Positions 55,970 through 64,000 of a DNA stretch of 64,000 bases are shown here, piece after piece; the stretch's first letter is position 1, and every line of letters starts with the position of its first letter. Both the position numbers and the translations under genes were made by a program. The stretch comes from Rhizobium leguminosarum (lineage in GTDB: Bacteria; Pseudomonadota; Alphaproteobacteria; Rhizobiales; Rhizobiaceae). The stretch covers positions 1 to 64,000 of the forward strand of contig NZ_LWBS01000143.1 of the NCBI RefSeq assembly GCF_001652265.1, written 5' to 3'. The notes beneath the pieces were generated by a model. It searched no databases. It was not told the origin of the DNA and was given only the letters and a program-made list of their open reading frames with translations.

Positions 55970-56093
55970 CAAAGAGCTTCTTCATGAAAATCGCAGAGAC
56001 CGATCTTTACCCACAATCCATTAACAGAAGGTTGTTTCGCCCAGTCCCGACATAGCGGAAAACGAGTATATCAGATGTCCTAAAATGGGACCG

Positions 56094-56708
56094 TCAGCGA
56101 GCCTCCACGCTCAGCAGCTGCGACACCATGCGGCGCATGACCTGGCCGAAATGGATGCTTTTGCCAGCGACGATCTTGTTGATGGGGCGCAGTTCGGCCG
56201 GTGCTGCCTTGGCGAACTTTCCGGGCAGCAGGCGGCTGCGGTCGAGCGCCAGGAATTCGAGCGGTACGATCTCCAGCCAGCTCGCGGCCGCTGCCGGCGC
56301 GATCGCGCCGAGCAGCCGGTCGCAGGCGCCGTCCGGCGAACGCAGTGGCATCATGATAATCTCGAAGGAGGCCTGATGACCGACCGTGCTATAGCCGGTG
56401 GCGTTGAACAGGGCCGGCATAGCATGGTCCATGACGCCCATCGCCGTGCGTTCGATGTCCGTGTGCTGACCATTTGCCCAGAGAGACGAAAAACGTTCGC
56501 TGCGCAGATCACGCCCGAAGAGATCGCAGATGCGGGTGCCGGCGAGCCGGAAACCGATGTCTCCGCCGTCGCGCCTCTCAAGAATGAACAGATTCTGGAG
56601 CAGGTGGGGGACGGCGGAGGGTTCGACCTGTGATTTCAGCGGCGCATCGGCAGCGCCGCGGATACGGTTCCAGTAGTCAAAAATTTCGATGGTCGTTTGC
56701 ACACGCAT
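56094..56708 (-). CDS. PAS-domain protein
   Basis: This 204-residue cytoplasmic protein begins VQTTIEIFDYWNRIRG and matches the alphaproteobacterial PAS_5-type sensory proteins, with FILERRDGGDIGFRLAGTRIC and LFGRDLRSERFSSLW. No output domain follows, so it would act through partners. Its ligand is unknown. It is co-oriented with the PilZ gene 124 bp downstream, which may indicate a c-di-GMP-related unit. ATG 56708 is chosen over a longer frame. Confidence 0.8.
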   Translation of the reverse strand: MRVQTTIEIFDYWNRIRGAADAPLKSQVEPSAVPHLLQNLFILERRDGGDIGFRLAGTRICDLFGRDLRSERFSSLWANGQHTDIERTAMGVMDHAMPALFNATGYSTVGHQASFEIIMMPLRSPDGACDRLLGAIAPAAAASWLEIVPLEFLALDRSRLLPGKFAKAAPAELRPINKIVAGKSIHFGQVMRRMVSQLLSVEAR

Positions 56709-56879
56709 TTCACACCAACCTGTCCCATTCCGGAGCATTTTCGGGCAGTCATTGCCCGTACAGACTCTACCTTGCGGATTTCATGCCAAATCACGGCGGT
56801 TAAGGTTAAGAGATGGTTTCGGTTGAGATGCAGTGCCTGTCGTGACACTGTCCCGCATCGCTTCGACTTTCGAAGTTCA

Positions 56880-56955
56880 GCACAACCTGCCCGGGCCCAA
56901 GGTCTTTCCTGGAGCTCCCGGTCCGCCGCCCGGCACTTCGGGCGGCTTTTTTTTT
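56880..56955 (+). ncRNA. Candidate small RNA ending in an orphan strong terminator
   Basis: A textbook terminator, GCCGCCCG-GCACTT-CGGGCGGC followed by nine T, lies at 56925-56955 on the plus strand. No plus-strand gene precedes it; the upstream gene is on the minus strand, and the rhomboid starts only at 57002. The stretch before it has further self-complementarity (CCCGGGCCC near 56890). A small RNA transcribed into the terminator is the simplest explanation. The 5' end is not resolved, and it could also be a leader attenuator of the rhomboid gene. Confidence 0.4.
56925..56955 (+). terminator. Strong rho-independent terminator with no upstream gene
   Basis: The 8-bp GC-only stem with a 6-nt loop and nine consecutive T is the strongest terminator in the window. 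It sits 47 bp before the rhomboid start codon. Confidence 0.9.
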
Positions 56956-57001
56956 GACAGGCGCTCCTGTATGGCTGTGGCCTCAACGAGGCGAAACACA
57001 G

Positions 57002-57793
57002 ATGAATGAGCAGACGGCCGAGCCGCATAAGGCGTCAGAACCTCCCGAGGTCCAGCCGCCGGCACGGCTACCGCGCGAACCGGTCTTCAACCTTCCACCG
57101 GCACTGCTGTTCAGTCTTTGCCTGCTGGCCGTGATTTATGCGGTGCAGGAACTCGTGCTGTCCGATGATGCGCTGTACTGGCTGTTCAACACCTTCGGCT
57201 TTAATCCCCACAGCTACGTGACTCCGCTGTCGCAGCAGGGACCGGAGCTGTTCTGGACGCCGGTCACCTATTCGCTGCTGCACGGCAGCGTCCAGCATAT
57301 CCTCTTCAACGCCTTCTGGCTGATGGCCTTCGGCGCGCCGGTCGTGCGCCGCATCGGGACACTACGCTTCGTGCTCTTCTGGGTTTTTTCCGCCATTGCA
57401 TCAGCCGCCCTGCACGCGGTCCTGAACTGGGGGGACGTGTCGCTGCTGATCGGGGCGTCAGGCGTCATCTCCGGGTTGATGGGCGCCGCCTGCCGATTCG
57501 CCTTTCCGGCCGAGCGGCGGCCGATGGCGCCGGCGCATCTCAATGCCCGGCTTTCTATCGTCGAGGCGCTAAAGAGCCGCACCGTCATCATCTTCATGCT
57601 GCTCTGGCTGGTCGGCAATGCATTAATTGCAGTCGGCATCCCGCTCGTCGGCGATAGCGACCAGCCGATTGCCTGGGACGCACATATCGGCGGCTTCGTC
57701 TTCGGCTTCCTGCTGTTTTCGCTGTTCGATCGGGCGCCGCGCCCGCCTGTGATGGAACCTGCCGGAACGGAGAAGGATGTGTTGCAATCCTGA
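57002..57793 (+). CDS. Rhomboid-family intramembrane serine protease
   Basis: This 263-residue membrane protein has six or seven helices. The catalytic Ser is in GASGVISGLMGA near residue 158, and the His in AWDAHIGGFVFGF. An early WTPVTYSLLHGSVQHILFN block matches the family. Rhomboids cut membrane proteins inside the bilayer. The substrate is unknown. The leader overlaps or follows a very strong terminator, so either a promoter lies within 50 bp of the start or attenuation controls it. The CBS gene follows 90 bp later. Confidence 0.9.
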   Translation: MNEQTAEPHKASEPPEVQPPARLPREPVFNLPPALLFSLCLLAVIYAVQELVLSDDALYWLFNTFGFNPHSYVTPLSQQGPELFWTPVTYSLLHGSVQHILFNAFWLMAFGAPVVRRIGTLRFVLFWVFSAIASAALHAVLNWGDVSLLIGASGVISGLMGAACRFAFPAERRPMAPAHLNARLSIVEALKSRTVIIFMLLWLVGNALIAVGIPLVGDSDQPIAWDAHIGGFVFGFLLFSLFDRAPRPPVMEPAGTEKDVLQS

Positions 57794-57884
57794 GCCGGGC
57801 AGTGCACGATCTATCGATCCGCGATGGGGGGAGAAACCGCCGCGGATGCCTGTGACAAGTGTTTCACGGACATAGGAGGTTCGA

Positions 57885-58319
57885 ATGACCAGTTCAGTCA
57901 AAGCAATCCTCGACCTGAAGGGCAGGGACGTCGTCACCGCCGGGCCGAACACCACCGTCGCCGAGGCGGCCGCCATCCTCAGCAGGAAGAAGATCGGCGC
58001 CATCGTCGTCGTCGGCATGGAGAACCGGATTTCGGGGATGTTCACCGAGCGCGACCTCGTGCATGCGATCGCCAAACACGGCAAGGACTGCTTGGACCAG
58101 GCACTGGCCCAGGTCATGACCGCGAAGGTCTACCGCTGCCATGAGGAGACGACCGTCAACGAGCTGATGGAGCTGATGACCAGCCGCCGTTTCCGTCACG
58201 TGCCGGTGGAAAGCAATGGCAAGCTTGCCGGAATCATTTCGATCGGCGACGTGGTGAAATCGCGCATTGCCGAAGTCGAGCGTGAGGCCGAGGAAATCAA
58301 GGCCTATATTGCCGGCTGA
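57885..58319 (+). CDS. Two-CBS-domain protein
   Basis: This 144-residue cytoplasmic protein consists almost wholly of a CBS pair (Bateman module). Domain one covers about residues 10-70 (TAGPNTTVAEAAAILS, GAIVVVGMENRISGMFTERDLV), domain two about 80-135 (VYRCHEETTVNELMELM, FRHVPVESNGKLAGIISIGDVV). Such proteins bind adenosyl ligands and regulate partners. No partner is known here. A good GGAGG precedes the ATG at 57885. Confidence 0.92.
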   Translation: MTSSVKAILDLKGRDVVTAGPNTTVAEAAAILSRKKIGAIVVVGMENRISGMFTERDLVHAIAKHGKDCLDQALAQVMTAKVYRCHEETTVNELMELMTSRRFRHVPVESNGKLAGIISIGDVVKSRIAEVEREAEEIKAYIAG

Positions 58320-58388
58320 GGTTTTCGCCGGCCATGCTCGACCGATGTCGTTGTCGCAAAACCTCTGCAGGCTTTTGGACGCCATGCA

Positions 58389-59351
58389 TCAGGGGTGGCT
58401 GGCGTAGACTTCCTGCATGCGCTTGATCTCGGGGAGCCTGGCTCTGGCTTCCTCGTAGCCGCGTTCGATCGCCTCGCCAGCCCGGTGGAATTCGGAAAGG
58501 CCGATATAGCTGAGACGCGGCTGCAGCGAGATATCAGGCGGGTCGCCGGCAAGGCGGGCGCGGGCAATCCTGTCCTGGATGATGTTGAAGGCCTGCACCA
58601 TGACGCCGGTCATGCCGAGGCGCGCATAGGGCGCTTCTTCCTGTTTCTGCACTTCCTGGGCCGACAGGCTGGCATTGTGCCGGACGACGGCCGAGCGGCC
58701 GTAGAGATCGTAATTGAGATTGACGGCGACGACGAGCGGCTGCTCGTAGGCGCGGCAGACGGAGACGGGGACGGGATTGACCAGCGCGCCATCGACCAGC
58801 GTGCGGTGATTGCTGCGCACCGGCTCGAAAATGCCGGGCAGGGCATAGGAGGCGCGCAGCGCCGTGATCAGCGAACCATTGGCAATCCAGACCTCATGAC
58901 CGGTATTGACCTCGGCCGCGACCGCGACGAACGGCCGGTCGAGATCCTCGACGTTCAGGCCTTCGAGATGTTCCTGCATGCGCTTGGTCAGCCGCATGCC
59001 GCCGAACAGGCCGCTGCCGCCAATGGTGAGATCGAGGAGACTTGCGATGCGGCGCATCGTCAGCGAGCGCGCGAAGCTTTCGAGTTCATCGAGTTTGCCG
59101 GCGAGATAACAGCCACCGACCAGCGCGCCGATCGAGGTGCCGGCAATCATGCCGATCTCGACCTTTGCCTCGTCGAGGGCGCGCAGCACACCGATATGGG
59201 CCCAGCCGCGAGCAGCGCCGCCGCCGAGTGCCAGCGCGATCTTGATTTTCTTTTGAGGCGCAGGAGGCGGGAGCATATCGAGCGTGGTCGACATGCCGGA
59301 ACCGGAACCCTCGCCTTCAGAGCTTTGACGATGCAGACTCCAGCTCAACAT
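58389..59351 (-). CDS. Patatin-like phospholipase, RssA family
   Basis: This 320-residue cytoplasmic patatin-domain protein has a polar N-terminal segment. The oxyanion loop is ALGGGAARGWAHIG and the nucleophile elbow GTSIGALVGG with Ser near residue 70. The catalytic Asp is in VDGALVNPVPV. RssA-type proteins resemble lysophospholipases, but substrates are unproven. The start at 59351 is chosen; a longer frame exists. The stop converges with the CBS gene. Confidence 0.9.
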   Translation of the reverse strand: MLSWSLHRQSSEGEGSGSGMSTTLDMLPPPAPQKKIKIALALGGGAARGWAHIGVLRALDEAKVEIGMIAGTSIGALVGGCYLAGKLDELESFARSLTMRRIASLLDLTIGGSGLFGGMRLTKRMQEHLEGLNVEDLDRPFVAVAAEVNTGHEVWIANGSLITALRASYALPGIFEPVRSNHRTLVDGALVNPVPVSVCRAYEQPLVVAVNLNYDLYGRSAVVRHNASLSAQEVQKQEEAPYARLGMTGVMVQAFNIIQDRIARARLAGDPPDISLQPRLSYIGLSEFHRAGEAIERGYEEARARLPEIKRMQEVYASHP

Positions 59352-59467
59352 GGCGCTCTCCCCTCCCAGCAGAACACTTGATTTCCGATAGTGTGCCCGA
59401 TCAGTTTCCAAATGGTATATAGAAGCGGTTTCTGGCGCAATAAGGAGCAAATGCCGGGAAATTCGGG

Positions 59468-59920
59468 CTATTTTCCGTAGACATCCTGCGGATCGAAATG
59501 AAGCTCGTCGTCAACGATATCAAGCATCGGCTTTCCGTCTCGAAGCGTGATCGTCCGGTAGAAGCAGGAGCGGCGACCCGTGTGACAGGTGGCGTCGTGA
59601 CCGGCGACCTCGACCTTCAGCCAGATGGCGTCCTGATCGCAATCGGTGCGGATTTCCTTCACCGTCTGGAGATTGCCCGAGGTCTCGCCCTTCTTCCAGA
59701 GTTTGCCGCGCGAACGGCTGAAATAGTGGGCCGTGCCGGTCTGGATGGTCAGCGCCAGTGCCTGGGCATTCATGTGCGCCACCATCAGCAACTCGCCGTC
59801 GCCGGCGTCGGTGACGATCGCGGTGATCAGGCCGCGGTCGTCGAAATGCGGCGTGAAATCGCCGGCGTCTTCCAACGCCGACTTGTCCTCGGATGGTTGA
59901 TTGAAGATTAGTTGACTCAT
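59468..59920 (-). CDS. hisI: Phosphoribosyl-AMP cyclohydrolase
   Basis: HisI opens the adenine ring of phosphoribosyl-AMP, the third step of histidine synthesis. The 150-residue stand-alone enzyme has [30 protein letters not shown] and the metal-binding cysteines in DCDQDAIW and [10 protein letters not shown]. In many rhizobia hisI is separate from hisE and the main his cluster, as here. It lies 25 bp downstream of folE on the same strand, so the two are probably co-transcribed. Confidence 0.95.
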   Translation of the reverse strand: MSQLIFNQPSEDKSALEDAGDFTPHFDDRGLITAIVTDAGDGELLMVAHMNAQALALTIQTGTAHYFSRSRGKLWKKGETSGNLQTVKEIRTDCDQDAIWLKVEVAGHDATCHTGRRSCFYRTITLRDGKPMLDIVDDELHFDPQDVYGK

Positions 59921-59945
59921 CGCGGCCCTCCTGAGGGAGCCGGTA

Positions 59946-60560
59946 TCAGCGGCTCCGCACCATGGTCATGAAACGGGCCTGATCGGCCGGCTCGGTCTTG
60001 AACGTTCCCGTAAACGTGGTCGTCAACGTGGTCGAGCCCTGCTTCTGAACACCGCGCATCGCCATGCACATATGTTCGGCCTCGATCAATACGGCGACAC
60101 CGCGCGGATTAAGCGTATCGTCGATTGCCCGGGCGATCTGCGCGGTCATCGTTTCCTGCGTCTGCAGGCGGCGGCCATAGATCTCGACGACACGGGCAAT
60201 CTTCGACAGGCCGAGCACACGCCCGTCCGGCATGTAGGCGACGTGGGCCTTGCCGATAATCGGCACCATGTGGTGTTCGCAATGCGAGTAGAACGGAATG
60301 TCCTTGACGAGGACCATATCGTCGTAACCGGCGACCTCCTCGAAGGTGCGGCCGAGCACGTCTTCCGCCGCCATATCGTAGCCGGAAAAAAGCTCGCGGT
60401 ACGATTTGACGACGCGGGCCGGCGTTTCGAGCAGGCCTTCACGCGTCGGGTCGTCACCGGCCCAGCGCAGCAGAACGCGAACGGCTTCCTCCGCCTCCTG
60501 CTGGGAGGGGCGATCCGAATCTCGATTCGTCTGCGGAAAGTTCTTTACGATGGCGTCCAT
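59946..60560 (-). CDS. folE: GTP cyclohydrolase I
   Basis: FolE converts GTP to dihydroneopterin triphosphate, the first step of folate biosynthesis. The 204-residue enzyme has the zinc-site cysteines and histidine in [10 protein letters not shown] and [11 protein letters not shown], and the family block [24 protein letters not shown] 60560 is chosen by homology ([10 protein letters not shown]). It is followed closely by hisI. Folate made through this route supplies the tetrahydrofolate used by GcvT at 21 kb. Confidence 0.95.
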   Translation of the reverse strand: MDAIVKNFPQTNRDSDRPSQQEAEEAVRVLLRWAGDDPTREGLLETPARVVKSYRELFSGYDMAAEDVLGRTFEEVAGYDDMVLVKDIPFYSHCEHHMVPIIGKAHVAYMPDGRVLGLSKIARVVEIYGRRLQTQETMTAQIARAIDDTLNPRGVAVLIEAEHMCMAMRGVQKQGSTTLTTTFTGTFKTEPADQARFMTMVRSR

Positions 60561-60712
60561 GAACAATGGTCTCCTGGTCCGCACCGCGGACCCATCTGTC
60601 GGAATCGCCACTGGTCAATCCCATGCGGGAATTCATGCACCTTTGGCAGGCTCCGGGGCTTTCAGGGCAAGTTCAGCCCGTCCGGCACGGTTTCCCAATC
60701 AAACTTACACCA

Positions 60713-60733
60713 GGCCATTGCATTTTAATGGCC
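60713..60733. other. Hairpin in the folE / scaffold divergent promoter region
   Basis: GGCCATT/AATGGCC forms a perfect 7-bp stem with a 7-nt loop (GCATTTT). A second short dyad (ACATAC...GTATGT, about 60742-60773) is close by. They lie in the 307-bp region between folE and the scaffold gene and could be regulator-binding sites; no specific regulator is recognised. Confidence 0.35.
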
Positions 60734-60867
60734 TTCGAACGACATACATATAGGAAGACGGCCATCGTATGTAAGTATCCTCGGACGACACGGTGTGTTT
60801 TTTGTTTTGATGACAATCACGCCCGCATAGAGGCCGATCCGCAGTGATTTTGGAGCGGAAATCCAGC

Positions 60868-61314
60868 ATGGACGATATCTACAACAGCAAAATCCTCGAA
60901 TTCGCCGGCAATATTCCGTTGACCGGCACATTGGCAGATGCCGATGCGACCGCCCAGGCCTATTCCAAGCTCTGCGGCTCGAAGGTGCGGATCTGGCTGA
61001 AGATGGATGGCGATACCGTGACCGGCTTTGCCCATGACGTGAAGGCCTGCGCGCTCGGCCAGGCCTCGTCCTCGATCATGGCCCGCCATGTCGTCGGCGC
61101 CACATCGGAAGAATTGCGGCAGGCCCGCCAGGACATGCTCGCCATGTTGAAGGCGGATGGCGCGGGCCCCCAGGGACGGTTCGAAGACATGCGTTATCTG
61201 CTGCCGGTGCGGGACTACAGGGCTCGCCATGCCTCGACGATGCTGACCTTCGATGCCGTCGTCGATGCGATCGGGCAGATCGAAGCGAAACGGGCGGAAG
61301 TTGTCGAGGCATAA
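60868..61314 (+). CDS. NifU/IscU-like Fe-S scaffold protein with altered ligands
   Basis: This 148-residue NifU_N/IscU-fold protein has the first two cluster cysteines in SKLCGSKVRI and DVKACALGQASSSIM. The third conserved cysteine (RxKCA in IscU/SufU) is replaced by His in RARHASTML. The Asp after the first cysteine (CGD) is Ser here (CGS). It is therefore not a classical scaffold, although a His ligand could substitute. It may bind zinc or accept sulfur. It is followed 5 bp later by yidD. ATG 60868 gives the family start. Confidence 0.85.
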   Translation: MDDIYNSKILEFAGNIPLTGTLADADATAQAYSKLCGSKVRIWLKMDGDTVTGFAHDVKACALGQASSSIMARHVVGATSEELRQARQDMLAMLKADGAGPQGRFEDMRYLLPVRDYRARHASTMLTFDAVVDAIGQIEAKRAEVVEA

Positions 61315-61319
61315 CGGAG

Positions 61320-61724
61320 ATGTGCGAGTTCTGCGCCCCGCAGGCTGACGATGAGGATGACGGCGGCGCCGCCGGACCCGAAAAGCCGCGCGAAAAGGCC
61401 GCACTCTACTCCCGCAACTATGCCGGTCCGTACCGCAAGACCCCCGACCGTCTGCTCGGCATGGGGCTCATCCGCCTCTACCAGCTGACGCTGTCCGGCT
61501 TCATCGGAAATTCCTGCCGCCATATCCCGACCTGCTCCGAATATGGCTACGAGTCGATCGCCCGCCACGGCCTTTGGGCCGGCGGCTGGATGACGCTGTT
61601 TCGCGTCGGCCGTTGCGGCCCGGGCGGCACCAGCGGCCTCGACCAGGTGCCGGAGATGCTCGGCGACAGCTTCCGCTGGTGGACGCCGTGGCGTTATCTC
61701 GCCCTTGGACGCAAGAGAGGCTGA
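61320..61724 (+). CDS. yidD: Membrane protein insertion efficiency factor YidD
   Basis: This 134-residue YidD family protein helps YidC-dependent membrane protein insertion at the inner membrane. The core LIRLYQLTLSGFIGNSCRHI and PTCSEYGYESIARHGLWAGG is the family hallmark, with GRCGPGGTSGLDQVPE at the end. An acidic 35-residue N-terminal extension precedes the core; it has two Cys in MCEFCAPQ. No yidC or rnpA is adjacent. It is co-transcribed with the scaffold gene. Confidence 0.92.
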   Translation: MCEFCAPQADDEDDGGAAGPEKPREKAALYSRNYAGPYRKTPDRLLGMGLIRLYQLTLSGFIGNSCRHIPTCSEYGYESIARHGLWAGGWMTLFRVGRCGPGGTSGLDQVPEMLGDSFRWWTPWRYLALGRKRG

Positions 61725-61729
61725 CCGCC

Positions 61730-62149
61730 ATGACGATGCCCGGCGAATACAGGCGTGCATCGAAAGACTTCGACCATTTTATCGATGATATCAAAGCCGA
61801 TACGCTGATCGACAGCCGAAATGTGGTCTACACCATGACCCAAGGGGTCTTCCAGACGTTCCGCCGCCGCCTCGATGTGGCAGACGCGCTCCGGTTCGCC
61901 GATGTGCTACCGCCGGTGCTGCGTGCGTTCTTCGTCGCCGACTGGAATCTCGACGAGGCCAAACGGTCCTTCGAGGATCGCGCGGCGATGACGCGGGAGG
62001 TGCAGTCACTGCGCGGTGACCATAACTTTTCCCCTGACACCGCCATCCGAGACGTGGCGATGGCTGTGCGAAAACATGTCGACGCCGCCGCATTCGACAG
62101 TGTGCTGAAGACCTTGCCCGATGGCGCAGAGGAGTTCTGGCGGCCATGA
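61730..62149 (+). CDS. DUF2267-family protein
   Basis: This 139-residue soluble helical protein of the DUF2267 family begins EYRRASKDFDHFIDDIKADT and contains TMTQGVFQTFRRRLDVADALRFADVLP, the family's characteristic repeat. The function is unknown. It starts 5 bp after the yidD stop and overlaps the next gene by 4 bp (ATGA), so yidD-DUF2267-DUF1697 form one operon. Confidence 0.88.
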   Translation: MTMPGEYRRASKDFDHFIDDIKADTLIDSRNVVYTMTQGVFQTFRRRLDVADALRFADVLPPVLRAFFVADWNLDEAKRSFEDRAAMTREVQSLRGDHNFSPDTAIRDVAMAVRKHVDAAAFDSVLKTLPDGAEEFWRP

Positions 62150-62673
62150 GCACCTTCATAGCCCTTCTGCACAGCATTGTCCTGACGCCCGACCGCCGCG
62201 TCATCATGCAGGATTTGCGCGCACTTGCCGAAGAGCTCGGTTATCGCGAGCCGCGCACGCTGGTTTCCACAGGCAATCTTATCTTCGAGGCCGACGAGAT
62301 GCGTCCGCACGAACTCGAAGTAGCCCTCGAGGAGGGGTTTGAAGAAAAGTTCGGCAAACATGTCGATATCATCGTGCGCAGCGACTGCACCTGGATGGCG
62401 CTTGCCAGCACCAATCCCTTCAAGGACGGCAACGGCGACCAGGTGATCGTCCGGGTGATGCGGCTGCCGGTCGACCCGAAGAAGGTGGAGGCGCTGAAAC
62501 CGCTGATGACGGAGGGGCAGCGCATCGCCGTCGTCGGCGGCGATCTCTGGATCGATTTCGCCGGCAAGCCGAGCCAGTCCAAGCTGCTTTCGGCACTGAC
62601 GACCAAGCGGCTCGGCGTCGGCACGATGCGCAACTGGAACACCGTGTGCGGGCTGACTGAAATGATCATGTAG
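62146..62673 (+). CDS. DUF1697-family protein
   Basis: This 175-residue soluble protein of the DUF1697 family carries the pattern FIALLHSIVLTPDRRVIMQDL, YREPRTLVSTGNLIFEA and KLLSALTTKRLGVGTMRNWNT. The ferredoxin-like fold is known, but no function is established. The start overlaps the DUF2267 stop. It ends the operon, about 120 bp before thrS. Confidence 0.9.
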   Translation: MSTFIALLHSIVLTPDRRVIMQDLRALAEELGYREPRTLVSTGNLIFEADEMRPHELEVALEEGFEEKFGKHVDIIVRSDCTWMALASTNPFKDGNGDQVIVRVMRLPVDPKKVEALKPLMTEGQRIAVVGGDLWIDFAGKPSQSKLLSALTTKRLGVGTMRNWNTVCGLTEMIM

Positions 62674-62796
62674 CCCGGCTTCGTCTTTACTCACGCAGGA
62701 AATCTGGCTATCAGGCGGCGGCGCATTCAGCTCCGTGAAGGCGCTTTCGTTTCAACCACCCGCATTCGTTGGCGGGACTGGACAAGGAGAATTTCG

Positions 62797-64000
62797 ATGT
62801 CCCAAGCTATTTCCCTGACATTTCCCGATGGTTCCGTGCGCAGCTACGATGCTGGCGCAACCGGCCGGGATGTCGCTGAATCCATTTCCAAGTCGCTCGC
62901 CAAGAAGGCAGTGGCCGTTGCTATCGACGGCACCGTGCGTGACCTTTCCGATCCTGTGACGACGGGCAGAATCGAGATCGTCACCCGCAATGACGACCGC
63001 GCGCTCGAACTCATCCGCCACGACGCGGCGCATGTCATGGCCGAAGCGGTTCAGGAACTGTGGCCCGGCACCCAGGTGACGATCGGCCCGGTCATCGAAA
63101 ACGGTTTCTATTACGACTTCGCCAAGAACGAGCCCTTCACACTCGACGATCTGCCGAAGATCGAAAAGAAGATGAAGGAGATCATCGCCCGCAACGCCGC
63201 CTTCACCAAGCAGGTCTGGTCGCGCGAGAAGGCGAAACAGGTCTTCGCCGACAAGGGCGAGCAGTACAAGGTCGAACTCGTCGACGCGATCCCGGAAGGG
63301 CAGGATCTCAAGATCTACTACCAGGGCGACTGGTTCGACCTCTGCCGCGGCCCGCACATGGCCTCGACCGGCCAGATCGGCAACGCCTTCAAGCTCTTGA
63401 AGGTGGCCGGCGCCTACTGGCGCGGCGACAGCAACAATCCGATGCTGAGTCGCATCTACGGCACGGCCTTCGCCGAGCAGTCGGAACTCGATAACTACCT
63501 GCATATGCTTGCCGAAGCCGAAAAGCGCGATCACCGCCGCCTCGGCCGCGAGATGGATCTCTTCCATTTCCAGGAAGAGGGCCCGGGCGTCGTCTTCTGG
63601 CATGGCAAGGGCTGGCGCGTCTTCCAGACGCTGGTCGCCTATATGCGCCGCCGGCTGGCGGGTGATTATCAGGAAGTCAATGCGCCGCAGGTGCTCGACA
63701 AGTCGCTGTGGGAGACCTCCGGTCACTGGGGCTGGTACCGCGACAACATGTTCAAGGTGACGGTCGCCGGCGACGACACCGACGACGACCGCGTCTTCGC
63801 ACTGAAGCCGATGAACTGCCCCGGCCATATCCAGATCTTCAAGCACGGGCTGAAATCCTATCGCGAACTGCCGATCCGGCTGGCCGAATTCGGCAATGTC
63901 CACCGCTACGAACCGTCGGGCGCCCTGCACGGGCTGATGCGCGTGCGCGGCTTCACGCAGGACGATGCGCATATCTTCTGCACCGACGAGCAGATGGCCG
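62797..64000 (+). CDS. thrS: Threonine--tRNA ligase (cut by the window edge)
   Basis: This is the first about 400 residues of the class II enzyme that attaches threonine to tRNA-Thr. The N-terminal TGS domain begins [16 protein letters not shown]. The editing (HxxxH) domain has [13 protein letters not shown], with the second metal site around [18 protein letters not shown]. The aminoacylation domain starts near [16 protein letters not shown] and includes [11 protein letters not shown]. The frame is open to the end of the window, so about 250 residues are missing. A GGAGA precedes the ATG at 62797. Confidence 0.95.
   Translation, partial: MSQAISLTFPDGSVRSYDAGATGRDVAESISKSLAKKAVAVAIDGTVRDLSDPVTTGRIEIVTRNDDRALELIRHDAAHVMAEAVQELWPGTQVTIGPVIENGFYYDFAKNEPFTLDDLPKIEKKMKEIIARNAAFTKQVWSREKAKQVFADKGEQYKVELVDAIPEGQDLKIYYQGDWFDLCRGPHMASTGQIGNAFKLLKVAGAYWRGDSNNPMLSRIYGTAFAEQSELDNYLHMLAEAEKRDHRRLGREMDLFHFQEEGPGVVFWHGKGWRVFQTLVAYMRRRLAGDYQEVNAPQVLDKSLWETSGHWGWYRDNMFKVTVAGDDTDDDRVFALKPMNCPGHIQIFKHGLKSYRELPIRLAEFGNVHRYEPSGALHGLMRVRGFTQDDAHIFCTDEQMA

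Noticed and set aside
61828..62694. Long minus-strand frame over the DUF2267 and DUF1697 genes
   Set aside because: The plus-strand genes carry family motifs and couple through ATGA; the reverse frame has none.
62752..63972. Long minus-strand frame over thrS
   Set aside because: Antisense shadow of thrS; no domain is visible in it.

Overview
The window is chromosomal DNA of a fast-growing rhizobium, most likely from the Rhizobium etli / R. leguminosarum group. Evidence: high GC content, an all-in-one suf operon (sufS2-B-C-D-S1-T-A) behind RirA-type and Irr-type iron boxes, a gcvTHP operon behind a tandem glycine riboswitch, many small gene families typical of Rhizobiales (DUF1489, DUF2267, transglutaminase-like cysteine proteinase, BON), and several palindromic intergenic repeat families. 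Species assignment is inference; no rRNA is present. One tRNA gene (tRNA-Leu, anticodon GAG) lies near 37.1 kb.

Layout. 0-2.5 kb: the 3' end of an IS630-type transposase abuts an MFS exporter gene that has lost its 3' part, followed by a divergent LysR regulator and a gene-poor gap. 2.5-7.6 kb: tyrS, divergent anmK with a GNAT gene, an acyltransferase-3 membrane protein and an alpha/beta hydrolase. 7.6-15.2 kb: the suf Fe-S cluster assembly operon. 15.2-17.5 kb: a secreted protein, a short orphan flagellar-rod-like protein and a GH25 lipoprotein. 17.6-22.3 kb: gcvT-gcvH-gcvP with riboswitch and promoter. 22.4-27.9 kb: a YcnI-PCuAC copper protein, crcB, an rluC/HAD/ATP12 run and a lipoprotein. 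28-35.9 kb: pccB and pccA in opposite orientations, flanking DoxX, SugE/Gdx, a UPF0178 protein, a secreted protein and glutathione-dependent formaldehyde dehydrogenase.

36-45.5 kb: an EamA transporter, tRNA-Leu, lipB, an ICMT-like methyltransferase, a repeat-containing exported protein, a BON protein, a peptide-deformylase-like protein that has lost two metal ligands, mgtE, a MerR regulator with a clear palindromic operator, two membrane proteins, and an rpiB pseudogene with two in-frame stops next to an unusual inverted-repeat cluster. 45.5-56.7 kb: a second acyltransferase-3, a VOC protein, sdaA, DUF1489, a D,D-carboxypeptidase with SPOR domain, a transglutaminase-like protease, proline iminopeptidase, and PilZ and PAS proteins. 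57-64 kb: rhomboid, CBS, patatin, hisI, folE, a non-canonical NifU/IscU-like scaffold, yidD, DUF2267, DUF1697, and the 5' part of thrS, which runs off the window.

Most of the region is ordinary core metabolism. The points most worth following up are the conserved-looking but ligand-depleted deformylase, the NifU-like scaffold lacking its third cysteine, an orphan strong terminator at 56.9 kb suggesting an unannotated small RNA, the rpiB pseudogene beside the ATTATGCCG inverted repeats, the single ACGG-loop hairpin ahead of sugE, and the dispersed palindromic repeats. No CRISPR array, prophage or secretion system was found. I saw no convincing new multigene system.
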